From contig CAZBGL010000216.1 in the NCBI GenBank assembly GCA_964491375.1, positions 1 through 16,236 of the forward strand: 16,236 bases of DNA, written 5' to 3'. The DNA is from CAZBGL01 sp964491375. GTDB lineage: Bacteria; Desulfobacterota; Deferrisomatia; Deferrisomatales; Deferrisomataceae. The translations under genes and the position numbers were made by a program. The notes beneath the pieces are model-generated. The model was not told the origin of the DNA. It did no database searches and was given only the letters and a program-made list of their open reading frames with translations. Positions 1 through 6,554 of this stretch are shown piece after piece. Every line of letters starts with the position of its first letter. Position 1 is the stretch's first letter.

Positions 1-3000
1 CGGGAGCTCGGGGTGCTGGAGCCGGCGGACGGGCTTCACACCTTCAGAGGGCGGCTGGTCTTCAAGGGCACACAAAAGCCCGTACAAGGACGGGTGGCCA
101 TCTCGTGGGTTGATCATGGAACGCGCTCTCAGTGGTTGGACGGCGACGGTCGGTTCGAAATCCAGGGAGCGTTCGAGGCGGGCGATCGCTTGGAGTTCCT
201 TTGCGAGGGGCGTTCCCTGGGCACATACACACTGTCGGCCCGGGATCTAGACCGTGACGCCTTTGTCGACATACCGGTGCAACCGTACCTCTACATCTCG
301 AGGGTAGAATTCTTCCCCGCGTTGAACTCCAGAACGGTTCGGTTTCGGGCGATCTTCGAGGCCCTTCCCGGGGGGTCCCTGACGGACGTGATGGTGTCGG
401 CCCGCCTGGTGGAAGTACGCAATGTGGACACCGGCGAGACCGTGCTGGCCGAGCCACTGGCCCTCGGTCCGGACGGCTCAGGAACGGTGACCTTGCCCGG
501 GCCGGGGCGATTCCAGTTCACGTTCGAGCTCACGGACACAGCCGGGCACACGGTCTCCCAGGGGAAGGTGTTTCGGCTCCGGGAGCACACTATCGAAACC
601 GGCCCCATTGAGGTTCTGACTGATCTCCGTGCTTACCGGTACGGGGATCCCATCGAGGTGCGCGTGGAGGCCCGCGACAAGACCGGTGCGGCCATCCGCT
701 ACCGGTGGAGCGTACGCGCTGGTCCGTGGACCCGCGTCCTCGAGGTCCGAGCGGACGACTGGTCCGGTGCGCGGTTCCGTTTTGTGCCCGCCGTGGCATG
801 GGTTCCGGGTTCCGGAGAGGGACCGTCCCTGGAGGTGAGCGTTTATCTGGCCAGTCCGGCCGACGAGGGCACGGTCTCCGCCGTGATCCATCTGCCGCCC
901 GTGGACACTCCCCCCGCGGTGACACTCGATGCGTCGGCCGCGTATCAGGGCGGCGGTCGCGTGTACACCATCCAGGCCGTCGGGAAACCCTTCACCCATC
1001 CCGAGATCTGGCCCTTGGGCCTGGATCTGAAGGCCCTGGAGATCCAGGTGGATGGTGAGCCCTGGATCGAGAAAGCGTGCGAAGGGGAGGGGTGGGCGTG
1101 CCCTGCGGTCGCGATCCTCGAATTGGCCCCGGGAATCCACCGGATCCGGGCGACCGTGCGCGACTCCCGGGGGGAAGAGGGAAGCGACGAGATCGCCCTG
1201 TTCGTCCCCGAGACGGTGGACATCACGCCGGAGCCATCGCCGGATGACGACCTCCATTATACGTTCCGGTTAGACCTGTCGTATCCCCAGGGGGCGGCTC
1301 CCTCCGGATTCCGGGTGTCCTGGAGCTTCGACGGCGTGACCTGGTCGGAACCCGCCGAGGAACGCGCTGTGGACCATTCCTATGCGGAATACGGGTACTA
1401 CTTGGTGTTCGCCCGGGTCCTGCCGTCGAACGGCCCTCCCTTCACCGTGGAGCGGATGGTGGACGTGTTGCCCCGGGTCCAGCCGCACGCCTCTGTACAG
1501 TCGGGCCTCGTCCCACTCACGGTCACGTTCTCCTTGGAAGACCGGGGTGGGCTGTCCCACGTGAGGGGGTTCCGCTGGGATCCCATGGGCTCTTCGAACC
1601 CGTCGGATCTGCCACGAGGGGACGTCCCGGAGTACACATACACCTATGAGGCGGCCGGGGTGTACATCCCTCGGGTCTTCCTGGACATCGGGGACGAAAC
1701 CTGGGTTCCGGTGGAACTCGCGGAGGGACCTCTCGTGGTGTCCTCGCCGGTGTCCATCGACCTTGAGGCGGATCCCGCCGTCGGCACGGCCCCGCTCACC
1801 GTGCGGTTTGCGGCCCCGTGTGAACTGCCGCCCTCGGAGTACGAGTGGGATTTCGACGGGGACGGCGTGGTGGACCGTACGACCGAGGGGCCTGCAACCG
1901 AATATACCTATTCCGAACCGGGGCGATACCGGGCCGTGGTGGCGGGGACCTACGCCACCGGTCGATACTCGGCGTCCGTTCAGGTGGAGGCCCGAGGCAC
2001 GGCCACCGTGGTGTGGGAAGACGGTCTCCGGCCCGTGGGAGCCCGCGCCGTGTTCCAGTTGTCGGCGGACAGCCCGTTCGAGTTCGTGTCATGGACGGTG
2101 ACGGACCAACAGGGCCGGGTTCGGGTCCCCGTCCCATCGGCAGTGGGATACGTGCACGACGAACCCGGGCACCGGAGCTACCAAATCCGTTACGTGGGAG
2201 CACCGGGTACCTACGAGGTCACCGAACCCCGGGTGCTGGAGACGTATACCGTGTTTTCCGGGCTGGACGATCCCGGGATCGACTCGGTGACGGTTTACGG
2301 ATCCAACGGCAGCCGTACGTTTTCCGCTGCGGAGATCCAAGATGGGCGGGTCACCGTCGGGAACTGGAGCGATCGGTGCTACCTGGAAGACGGAGCTGTT
2401 CGCGGGCGCTACGTGGTCAAGGTGAGCCGGAGCAGCCCGGCGCGGGTCGCCCCGCTCCTGATCGGATGGGAACACAACTTCGTATATCTCGTGACGGACG
2501 TGAAATTGCAAGGAGGAGAGGCCGTGGTGTCCCTCGCCTCCCTGTCTCCGTTGTCCTCTGGCTCTCTGGACCTGGCGTTCTCAATGTCAGACCTGGAGGC
2601 CTACGGAGTTCGCGCGTTCGTACGGATGGCTGGCGTACCGGGGGAGGTGGAGTTGCCGGTGCTGCACTTTACCGGAAACACGGTGGTCCTCCCGGTTGCG
2701 TCGTCCGGCATGGAGTCGATCCGGCTGGTGCTGCCGGTACGGGAGGATGGCTGGGGATCGGCCGGAGTGGTGACCCTGTTGGTGGATGGCGAAGTGCTTT
2801 CTGCGCTGGTGGGGGATGGGGCGGCGAGCCTGGACGTAGGGGTTGGTGTCCGGGAGGTAGACCTGGATCCCGACTGGGCCGTGTGTGTAGATGTCTCCGG
2901 GACGTGTTACCCGGTTGCGAACGTTGAGGGAACGATCCACGTGGCCTATGTGGATGGGACCCCGGATAGCCCTGTGACCCTGCGGATGCAGCGAGGCCAG

Positions 3001-3363
3001 GACCATAGGACATGGGTGATTCGTGCGGCGCCGGAAACCCTTCCCGAAGCCTGGACCGGGCCGCCGGCGAACGTGCAGGTCGGCGACCTGTGGGTGGAGC
3101 GGGACGACGACACTGGAGCCGTGCGTGTGAGCTACCAGGCTCCGGGGGCGACATCGTGCGATGTCACGGTGTTTGCCGCTGGCGAGGATCTGGAAGGGAG
3201 CCTCGATCTCAACGCCGCGGGGCTCCCGGCTTCGCCCGGGGAAGTGGTCTTTTGGCCAGTCGTGGAGGGACGGTGGTTCACCGATTCGGATATTTCCGGT
3301 GTGGGTTTGCACCTGACGTGTTGTGCGGCCTCGGGGGAGTGCGCAGAGGCAGAGATCCCCTAG
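1..3363 (+). CDS. Large PKD/Ig-like multidomain protein, 5' truncated by window edge
   Basis: The reading frame is open from the first base, so the true start is probably outside the window. A GTG at 13 is possible, but no signal peptide follows it. About 1,120 residues are visible. Residues ~12-95 resemble a carboxypeptidase-regulatory-like beta-sandwich. Three PKD-like segments follow at about 413-493, 493-580 and 583-665. The last has the classic pattern of a 'GTAPLTVRF' start, a central 'YEWDFDGDGVVD' and a terminal 'YTYSEPGRYRAVV'. The remaining ~450 residues are beta-rich with no family I recognise and end in a short Cys-containing tail (CC then C). PKD domains usually serve in extracellular adhesion or carbohydrate/protein binding, so I infer an exported or surface protein. 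No C-terminal membrane anchor or sorting signal is visible. Base composition is locally lower in GC than the rest of the window (for example around 2461-2520). It is followed by a hairpin cluster and a convergent gene. Confidence 0.85.
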   Translation, partial: RELGVLEPADGLHTFRGRLVFKGTQKPVQGRVAISWVDHGTRSQWLDGDGRFEIQGAFEAGDRLEFLCEGRSLGTYTLSARDLDRDAFVDIPVQPYLYISRVEFFPALNSRTVRFRAIFEALPGGSLTDVMVSARLVEVRNVDTGETVLAEPLALGPDGSGTVTLPGPGRFQFTFELTDTAGHTVSQGKVFRLREHTIETGPIEVLTDLRAYRYGDPIEVRVEARDKTGAAIRYRWSVRAGPWTRVLEVRADDWSGARFRFVPAVAWVPGSGEGPSLEVSVYLASPADEGTVSAVIHLPPVDTPPAVTLDASAAYQGGGRVYTIQAVGKPFTHPEIWPLGLDLKALEIQVDGEPWIEKACEGEGWACPAVAILELAPGIHRIRATVRDSRGEEGSDEIALFVPETVDITPEPSPDDDLHYTFRLDLSYPQGAAPSGFRVSWSFDGVTWSEPAEERAVDHSYAEYGYYLVFARVLPSNGPPFTVERMVDVLPRVQPHASVQSGLVPLTVTFSLEDRGGLSHVRGFRWDPMGSSNPSDLPRGDVPEYTYTYEAAGVYIPRVFLDIGDETWVPVELAEGPLVVSSPVSIDLEADPAVGTAPLTVRFAAPCELPPSEYEWDFDGDGVVDRTTEGPATEYTYSEPGRYRAVVAGTYATGRYSASVQVEARGTATVVWEDGLRPVGARAVFQLSADSPFEFVSWTVTDQQGRVRVPVPSAVGYVHDEPGHRSYQIRYVGAPGTYEVTEPRVLETYTVFSGLDDPGIDSVTVYGSNGSRTFSAAEIQDGRVTVGNWSDRCYLEDGAVRGRYVVKVSRSSPARVAPLLIGWEHNFVYLVTDVKLQGGEAVVSLASLSPLSSGSLDLAFSMSDLEAYGVRAFVRMAGVPGEVELPVLHFTGNTVVLPVASSGMESIRLVLPVREDGWGSAGVVTLLVDGEVLSALVGDGAASLDVGVGVREVDLDPDWAVCVDVSGTCYPVANVEGTIHVAYVDGTPDSPVTLRMQRGQDHRTWVIRAAPETLPEAWTGPPANVQVGDLWVERDDDTGAVRVSYQAPGATSCDVTVFAAGEDLEGSLDLNAAGLPASPGEVVFWPVVEGRWFTDSDISGVGLHLTCCAASGECAEAEIP

Positions 3364-3387
3364 GGGTTGTGCCTTCTTGAGCAAAAG

Positions 3388-3425
3388 GCCCGGCCGTGAG
3401 GCCGGGCGGAAGGGTCCGGGACCCT
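3388..3425. terminator. Hairpin cluster between convergent genes (likely bidirectional terminator)
   Basis: A perfect 8-bp stem GCCCGGCC/GGCCGGGC lies at 3388-3395 and 3400-3407 with loop GTGA. A second stem AGGGTC/GACCCT lies at 3411-3416 and 3420-3425 with a 3-nt loop. Read on the minus strand, the first stem is followed by CCTTTTGC, the usual stem-plus-T pattern, so it best serves the minus-strand gene ending at 3504. On the plus strand there is no T tract, but the hairpin sits 25 nt after the stop at 3363. The rest of 3364-3503 shows only short GC-rich self-complementary runs. Confidence 0.6.
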
Positions 3426-3503
3426 AGGGGCCCCGGGCTCTTCGGGCTTTGACGATCGGGTCGGTTGTGACGGTCGGGTCTCCGGACCGGAAAGAGAAAG
3501 CGA

Positions 3504-3932
3504 TCACCGGACCACCTGCTGCAGGATCTCCTCCACGCGACGGCCCAGGTCGTCGGAGGGAGCCACCACGACCTTCCGGCCGGCCACGGTGGCGGTGTAA
3601 CGGGGAGCCCCGCTGCCCTGCTCGTAGGCCTGGCGCAGGCTTTCGATGAGCGCGCCCAGGCGTTCCGGCGGCAGCCGCTTCTGGTCTGCCAGTTCCTTGA
3701 GGTTGGTCACCTGGTCGCCCTGCACCCAGGCGGCGCCGAACCGCTTGGGAGGCTTGCCGATGAACACGAACGCCCCGTGGGGGCAGGGGACCACCTCAAT
3801 GGGGTCGTTCACCTCCCGGGCCAGTTTCTCGAGCGCGGGCTTCAGGGGCTCCAGACGCCGCGCGACCGGGCTTGCGGCGTCGAGTTCCGGATACTCCTCC
3901 CGGCCGCCGAAGATCTTCTTGAAAAACCCCAT
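3504..3932 (-). CDS. Conserved-looking hypothetical protein, 142 aa
   Basis: The start is set at ATG 3932-3930 because AGGAG lies 7 nt upstream. The frame stays open far beyond that only because the upstream DNA is extremely GC-rich. The product begins MGFFKKIFGG, a short basic/aromatic amphipathic N-terminus common in small cytosolic or membrane-peripheral proteins. Residues 20-65 look helical then beta ('IEVVPCPHGAFVFIGKPPKRFG'). Residues 75-105 form a charged helix, and the end is a beta strand plus a helix (residues 112-142). There is no signal peptide, membrane helix or metal motif; the single Cys is at 50. I do not recognise the family. It stands alone on its strand, converges on the PKD gene and diverges from the repeat-bearing intergenic stretch. 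Confidence 0.75.
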   Translation of the reverse strand: MGFFKKIFGGREEYPELDAASPVARRLEPLKPALEKLAREVNDPIEVVPCPHGAFVFIGKPPKRFGAAWVQGDQVTNLKELADQKRLPPERLGALIESLRQAYEQGSGAPRYTATVAGRKVVVAPSDDLGRRVEEILQQVVR

Positions 3933-4048
3933 GGCCACTCCTTTCCGCCCGGGGCCGCTTGTCCTTCCAGGGTAGCGTGAAATCCGGAAAACGGAAGAGG
4001 GTGTCGCCTTTCTCCTTGGCGCCGGCCAAGGGAAGGGGTAGGGTAGGA

Positions 4049-4064
4049 ATGAACGGTTGTTCAT
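4049..4064. promoter_or_regulatory. Palindromic operator-like site
   Basis: ATGAAC-GGTT-GTTCAT is a perfect 6-bp inverted repeat with a 4-bp spacer, embedded in AT-richer sequence inside a very GC-rich intergenic stretch. Operators of TetR-family regulators often have TGAAC/GTTCA half sites, so a TetR-type site is a reasonable guess. It lies about 115 nt upstream of the minus gene starting at 3932 and about 880 nt upstream of the plus gene at 4945. No regulator gene is present in the window. Confidence 0.4.
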
Positions 4065-4118
4065 CCGGAGACGCCCCGGGAGAGACGGCCGCTGCTCCCT
4101 GCATGCGTTCCGGGTCTT

Positions 4119-4164
4119 GTGCCTTTGCTCCGTCTCGGGGGTGGGTCCGGGCGGGAGGCGGCGT
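4119..4164 (+). repeat. Short direct repeat, copy 1
   Basis: GTGCCTTTGCTCCG (4119-4132) recurs exactly at 4651-4664. Similarity extends on the 3' side (CGGGGG..GGGTCCGGGCGGGAGG against CGGGGGGGCCCGGGCGGGAGG). The copies are 532 nt apart and flank modules M1 and M2, suggesting a larger duplicated unit. Confidence 0.6.
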
Positions 4165-4170
4165 GGTCGG

Positions 4171-4355
4171 CCCGGGGGCTCGTCTCCGCTCGCGGCCCCG
4201 GCCTCGGTGGGAGTGCTCGGAGGCCTTCGTGCCGCTCGCGTGCGCGTTGGATGGGCTCGGGAGGCTGTGGCGTTCGGCCTTCCGGCCGCCTTCGCGGATC
4301 CGAGCCCCCGGGCCGGTGGGGAAGGGTTTGTTCGATCCGTGTGGGGCCGGGAGGG
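4171..4355 (+). repeat. Intergenic repeat module M1, copy A
   Basis: This segment matches the reverse complement of 10631-10815 across its whole length at roughly 85% identity by eye. Landmarks shared by both copies are CCCGGGGGCTCGTCT at the start, GTGCCGCTCGCGTGCGCG in the middle, GGCCTTCCG, GCGGATCCGAGCCCCCGGG and TTCGATCCGTG near the end. At least one single-base indel (A: GCGTTGG, B: GCGGTTGG) separates the copies, which would break any shared reading frame. It is oriented toward the plus-strand gene at 4945. Confidence 0.8.
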
Positions 4356-4362
4356 TCCCCTT

Positions 4363-4577
4363 GCGAGGCGCGGGCGCGGCTCCGACGGTCGCCGCGGCCC
4401 GGACGTCTCCGGGCGGCAAGGGCGTAACCCGAGGGTGCTCGCCGGGCGCTTCCGGGCGGCGGGTTGCCGCGGCGAGGTCGCATACGGCGTGTTCGCGCCC
4501 GCCCGAGCCAGGGGGCCCTCCCGGACCTCGGTGATGCCGCCCGGGGCCCGTTTCCGTTTGGGACCACGGCCTCGGCG
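4363..4577 (+). repeat. Intergenic repeat module M2, copy A
   Basis: This segment matches the reverse complement of about 10969-11184 at close to 90% by eye. The most conserved core runs from the GCCGGGC at about 4441 to GTGATGCCGCC at about 4540 and contains GCGAGGTCGCATACGGCG. Differences fall on all three codon positions of the longest shared frame, and one single-base indel occurs near the 3' end. It directly follows M1 here, whereas in copy B the order is M2 then M1. Confidence 0.8.
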
Positions 4578-4650
4578 GCGCCGGCGTTGGGGGCCTGGCT
4601 CGGCGGGGCAGGGGTTGGGTGCTGGCGGCGTGCGTGGGGTGCCGGAACTC

Positions 4651-4697
4651 GTGCCTTTGCTCCGCCCCGGGGGGGCCCGGGCGGGAGGTGGGGTGTC
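4651..4697 (+). repeat. Short direct repeat, copy 2
   Basis: Second copy of the 4119-4132 motif with its 3' flank. About 4708-4740 beyond it looks like a badly decayed start of M1 (GGGTGTTGGAGG..GGCATCGTG), as if a second repeat unit had begun and degraded. Confidence 0.5.
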
Positions 4698-4944
4698 CAC
4701 CCCGGGGCTTGGCGCGGGTGTTGGAGGCGGCGGCATCGTGTCCCCATGGGAGCGGGTTTCTGGCCGCGACCCTTGGGCGGCCATCTGGGGCGTCGCCCGG
4801 GGCTCGGGCAGGCCGTTCGCCGTTGGCCGTTAGCCGGTCGCTGTCTGCCGCTCGGGCGGCAAGTCGCTTGGGAGCGTTTCAGCGGCCTCGCGTTCCGGCT
4901 TTTCGCCGAACGCCGGCCGCATGCGAGCTCGCAGGAGCAAGAGG

Positions 4945-6072
4945 ATGTCCGAAGACCTGTACCGCAGACTGGCCGCTCACCTGGACGACCTGCCCGGGGG
5001 GTACCCGCCCACGCCCACGGGCGTGGAATTGCGGATCCTGAAGCGGCTGTTCACCCCGGAGGAGGCCGAGTTGGCGCTCCACCTCACCGTGATCCCGGAG
5101 GAGGCTCGGGTGATCGCCCGCCGGGCCGGGATTCCCCCGGACGAGGCGTCCCGGCGGCTGGCGGAGATGGCGCGAAGGGGCCTGGTGTTCGCCATCCACC
5201 GCAAGGGCCGCGAGCCCCTGTACATGGCGGCCCAGTTCGTGATCGGGATCTGGGAATACCACGTGGACGACCTGGACCCGGACCTGGTGCGCGACGTCAA
5301 CGAGTACATTCCCTACCTGTTCGACCCGGACGTGTGGCGCAAGGCACCCCAGTTGCGCACGATCCCGGTGGGCCGGAGCATCCCGGTGGAGCACGCGGTC
5401 ATGGACTACGAGCGGGCCGAACACCTGGTGCGGAGCCAGAAGCGGATCCTGGTGGCCCCGTGCATCTGCCGGAGGGAGCACCGGATCGCAGGCAAGGGGT
5501 GCGATGCGCCCGAGGAGACCTGCCTCATCTTCGGGGTGGCGGCCACGTACTACGAGCAGCGGGGTGTGGGGCGGGTGATCTCGGCGGATGAGGCCGTGGA
5601 GATCCTGCACCTCGCCGAGGAGACCGGGCTCGTGCTCCAGCCCAGCAACTCCCAGCGGGCCGTGAACATTTGCTGCTGCTGCGGGTGCTGCTGCCAGGTG
5701 CTCAAGTGCATCGCCCGCGCCCCCCGGCCGGGCGAGGTGGTCTCCAGCCCGTTCCGGGCGGTGCTCGACGCGGACGCCTGCGTGGGATGCGGCCGGTGTG
5801 CGGAGCGGTGCCAGATGGGGGCCCTGGAGGTGGTGGACGGAGCCGCGCGCCTGGACCGGGACCGGTGCATCGGGTGCGGGTTGTGCGTGCCCACGTGCGG
5901 CCCTGGCGCCCTCCGGCTCGAGCGCCGGTCCGACGCGCCCGGGGTGCCGCCCACCATGGCCCACGCGGCCTACCGGCTGGCGCGGGTGCGCGGCAAGCTC
6001 GGGCCGGCCCGGCTGGCCCTCCTGGCGCTCCGCTCCAAGCTGGACCGGCTTCTCGCCCTCCGGGAGATCTGA
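4945..6072 (+). CDS. Winged-helix / poly-Cys / two [4Fe-4S] ferredoxin-domain protein
   Basis: The start is placed at ATG 4945 rather than 4921 because AGGAG (4933-4937) lies 7 nt upstream; this gives 375 aa. Residues ~35-95 look like a winged helix-turn-helix ('EEARVIARRAGIPPDEASRR' then 'LAEMARRGLVFAI'). A middle region carries APCICRREHR (172-180) and further Cys at 186 and 193. Residues 242-250 read ICCCCGCCC. Two ferredoxin motifs follow: CVGCGRCAERC (279-289) and CIGCGLCVPTC (308-318), each able to hold a [4Fe-4S] cluster. The C-terminus is basic and helical. Similar ferredoxin-domain proteins with this layout are, to my knowledge, common in anaerobic Desulfobacterota, but I know of no proven role. 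It could be a redox-responsive regulator or an electron-transfer accessory protein. It ends 27 bp from the convergent operon end at 6100. Confidence 0.9.
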   Translation: MSEDLYRRLAAHLDDLPGGYPPTPTGVELRILKRLFTPEEAELALHLTVIPEEARVIARRAGIPPDEASRRLAEMARRGLVFAIHRKGREPLYMAAQFVIGIWEYHVDDLDPDLVRDVNEYIPYLFDPDVWRKAPQLRTIPVGRSIPVEHAVMDYERAEHLVRSQKRILVAPCICRREHRIAGKGCDAPEETCLIFGVAATYYEQRGVGRVISADEAVEILHLAEETGLVLQPSNSQRAVNICCCCGCCCQVLKCIARAPRPGEVVSSPFRAVLDADACVGCGRCAERCQMGALEVVDGAARLDRDRCIGCGLCVPTCGPGALRLERRSDAPGVPPTMAHAAYRLARVRGKLGPARLALLALRSKLDRLLALREI

Positions 6073-6099
6073 GGAGCGTGCCGGGCGGGCATTCGGCCG

Positions 6100-6528
6100 T
6101 CAGGTCACCGGGTCGGTGCTCCCGGGGCTCCAGTCCACCAGGGGACGGGCGCCTTCCACGTCGAAGAACACGGCGTACCGGATCCGCGCGGCCGCCCGGT
6201 CCCCCGCGGCCTTGCGGATCTTCTCCTTGATGCCCTCCAGGTTGGGCCCCTCTTTCTCCATGGCGCGCACCTTGAGGTAGATCCGCACCCCCCGGGTCTC
6301 CATGGGGCTTGGACCCGGCAGGACGCTCATGAAGACGGCCCGCCCGGTCTCCAGCAGGTTCTGAGCGGTCCGGGTGTCGCCCAGCCCCATCACCAGGGTC
6401 ATGTCATCGGGCATGTGGGGCGAGCCGAACACGGCCACGTTGGGCTCGCCGCTCCGGCTGGCCGTGGCGAGCACGCCGATCCGGCGGGGGTCGTTCACGA
6501 GGTCGCGCACGTTCGCGGTGTCGCTCAT
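6100..6528 (-). CDS. Pyridoxamine 5'-phosphate oxidase-like FMN-binding split-barrel protein
   Basis: The start is ATG 6528-6526 with AGGAG 7 nt upstream; an ATG 18 nt further upstream lacks a good site. The product is 142 aa, the usual size of single-domain split-barrel flavin proteins. Evidence is the N-terminal strand pattern 'RIGVLATASRSGEPNVAVFGSP' (residues 16-37), a helix 'TAQNLLETGRAVFMSV' (54-69) and strands 'VRIYLKVRAM' (81-90) followed by 'RYAVFFDVEGARPL' (117-130). It lies 26 nt after the molybdopterin-subunit stop and is the last gene of that operon. Known members bind FMN, F420 or heme, and this sequence does not fix which. A role as a small flavin reductase or stress protein tied to the hydroxylase is inference only. 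Confidence 0.75.
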   Translation of the reverse strand: MSDTANVRDLVNDPRRIGVLATASRSGEPNVAVFGSPHMPDDMTLVMGLGDTRTAQNLLETGRAVFMSVLPGPSPMETRGVRIYLKVRAMEKEGPNLEGIKEKIRKAAGDRAAARIRYAVFFDVEGARPLVDWSPGSTDPVT

Positions 6529-6554
6529 GGCACGGCTCCTTGGCATGGGAGGGG

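Larger units (their letters stand above)
3933..4944. other. Gene-free, extremely GC-rich intergenic stretch carrying repeat modules
   Basis: About 1 kb between divergent genes. Long frames are open here in most phases, but none has a ribosome-binding site with recognisable protein content, and the repeat comparison (see M1 and M2) shows single-base indels. Contents in order: an AT-richer leader for the minus gene (3933-4045), a palindrome (4049-4064), a first copy of a short motif (4119-4132), modules M1 and M2, a second copy of the short motif (4651-4664), a 15-mer (4762-4776) shared with the other intergenic stretch, a tandem 12-bp imperfect repeat (4811-4822 and 4825-4836), and a 6-bp hairpin TGCCGC/GCGGCA (4846-4861). 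Confidence 0.7.

Noticed and set aside
3933..4784. N-terminal extension of the 142-aa minus-strand protein to 426 residues
   Set aside because: The extension is low-complexity Pro/Arg/Gly translation of the repeat stretch, and the internal ATG at 3932 has a good AGGAG site.
4057..4833. Long open frames through the first repeat stretch, similar at protein level to frames at 10573-11265 on the minus strand
   Set aside because: All frames appear conserved because the DNA is conserved. A single-base indel within M1, reordered modules, lack of codon-position bias and no ribosome-binding site argue against a protein.
4464..5591. 375-residue plus-strand frame overlapping the ferredoxin-like gene
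   Set aside because: It runs out of the repeat stretch into another frame of a clearly real gene with Fe-S motifs; its composition is only Pro/Gly/Arg/Ala.
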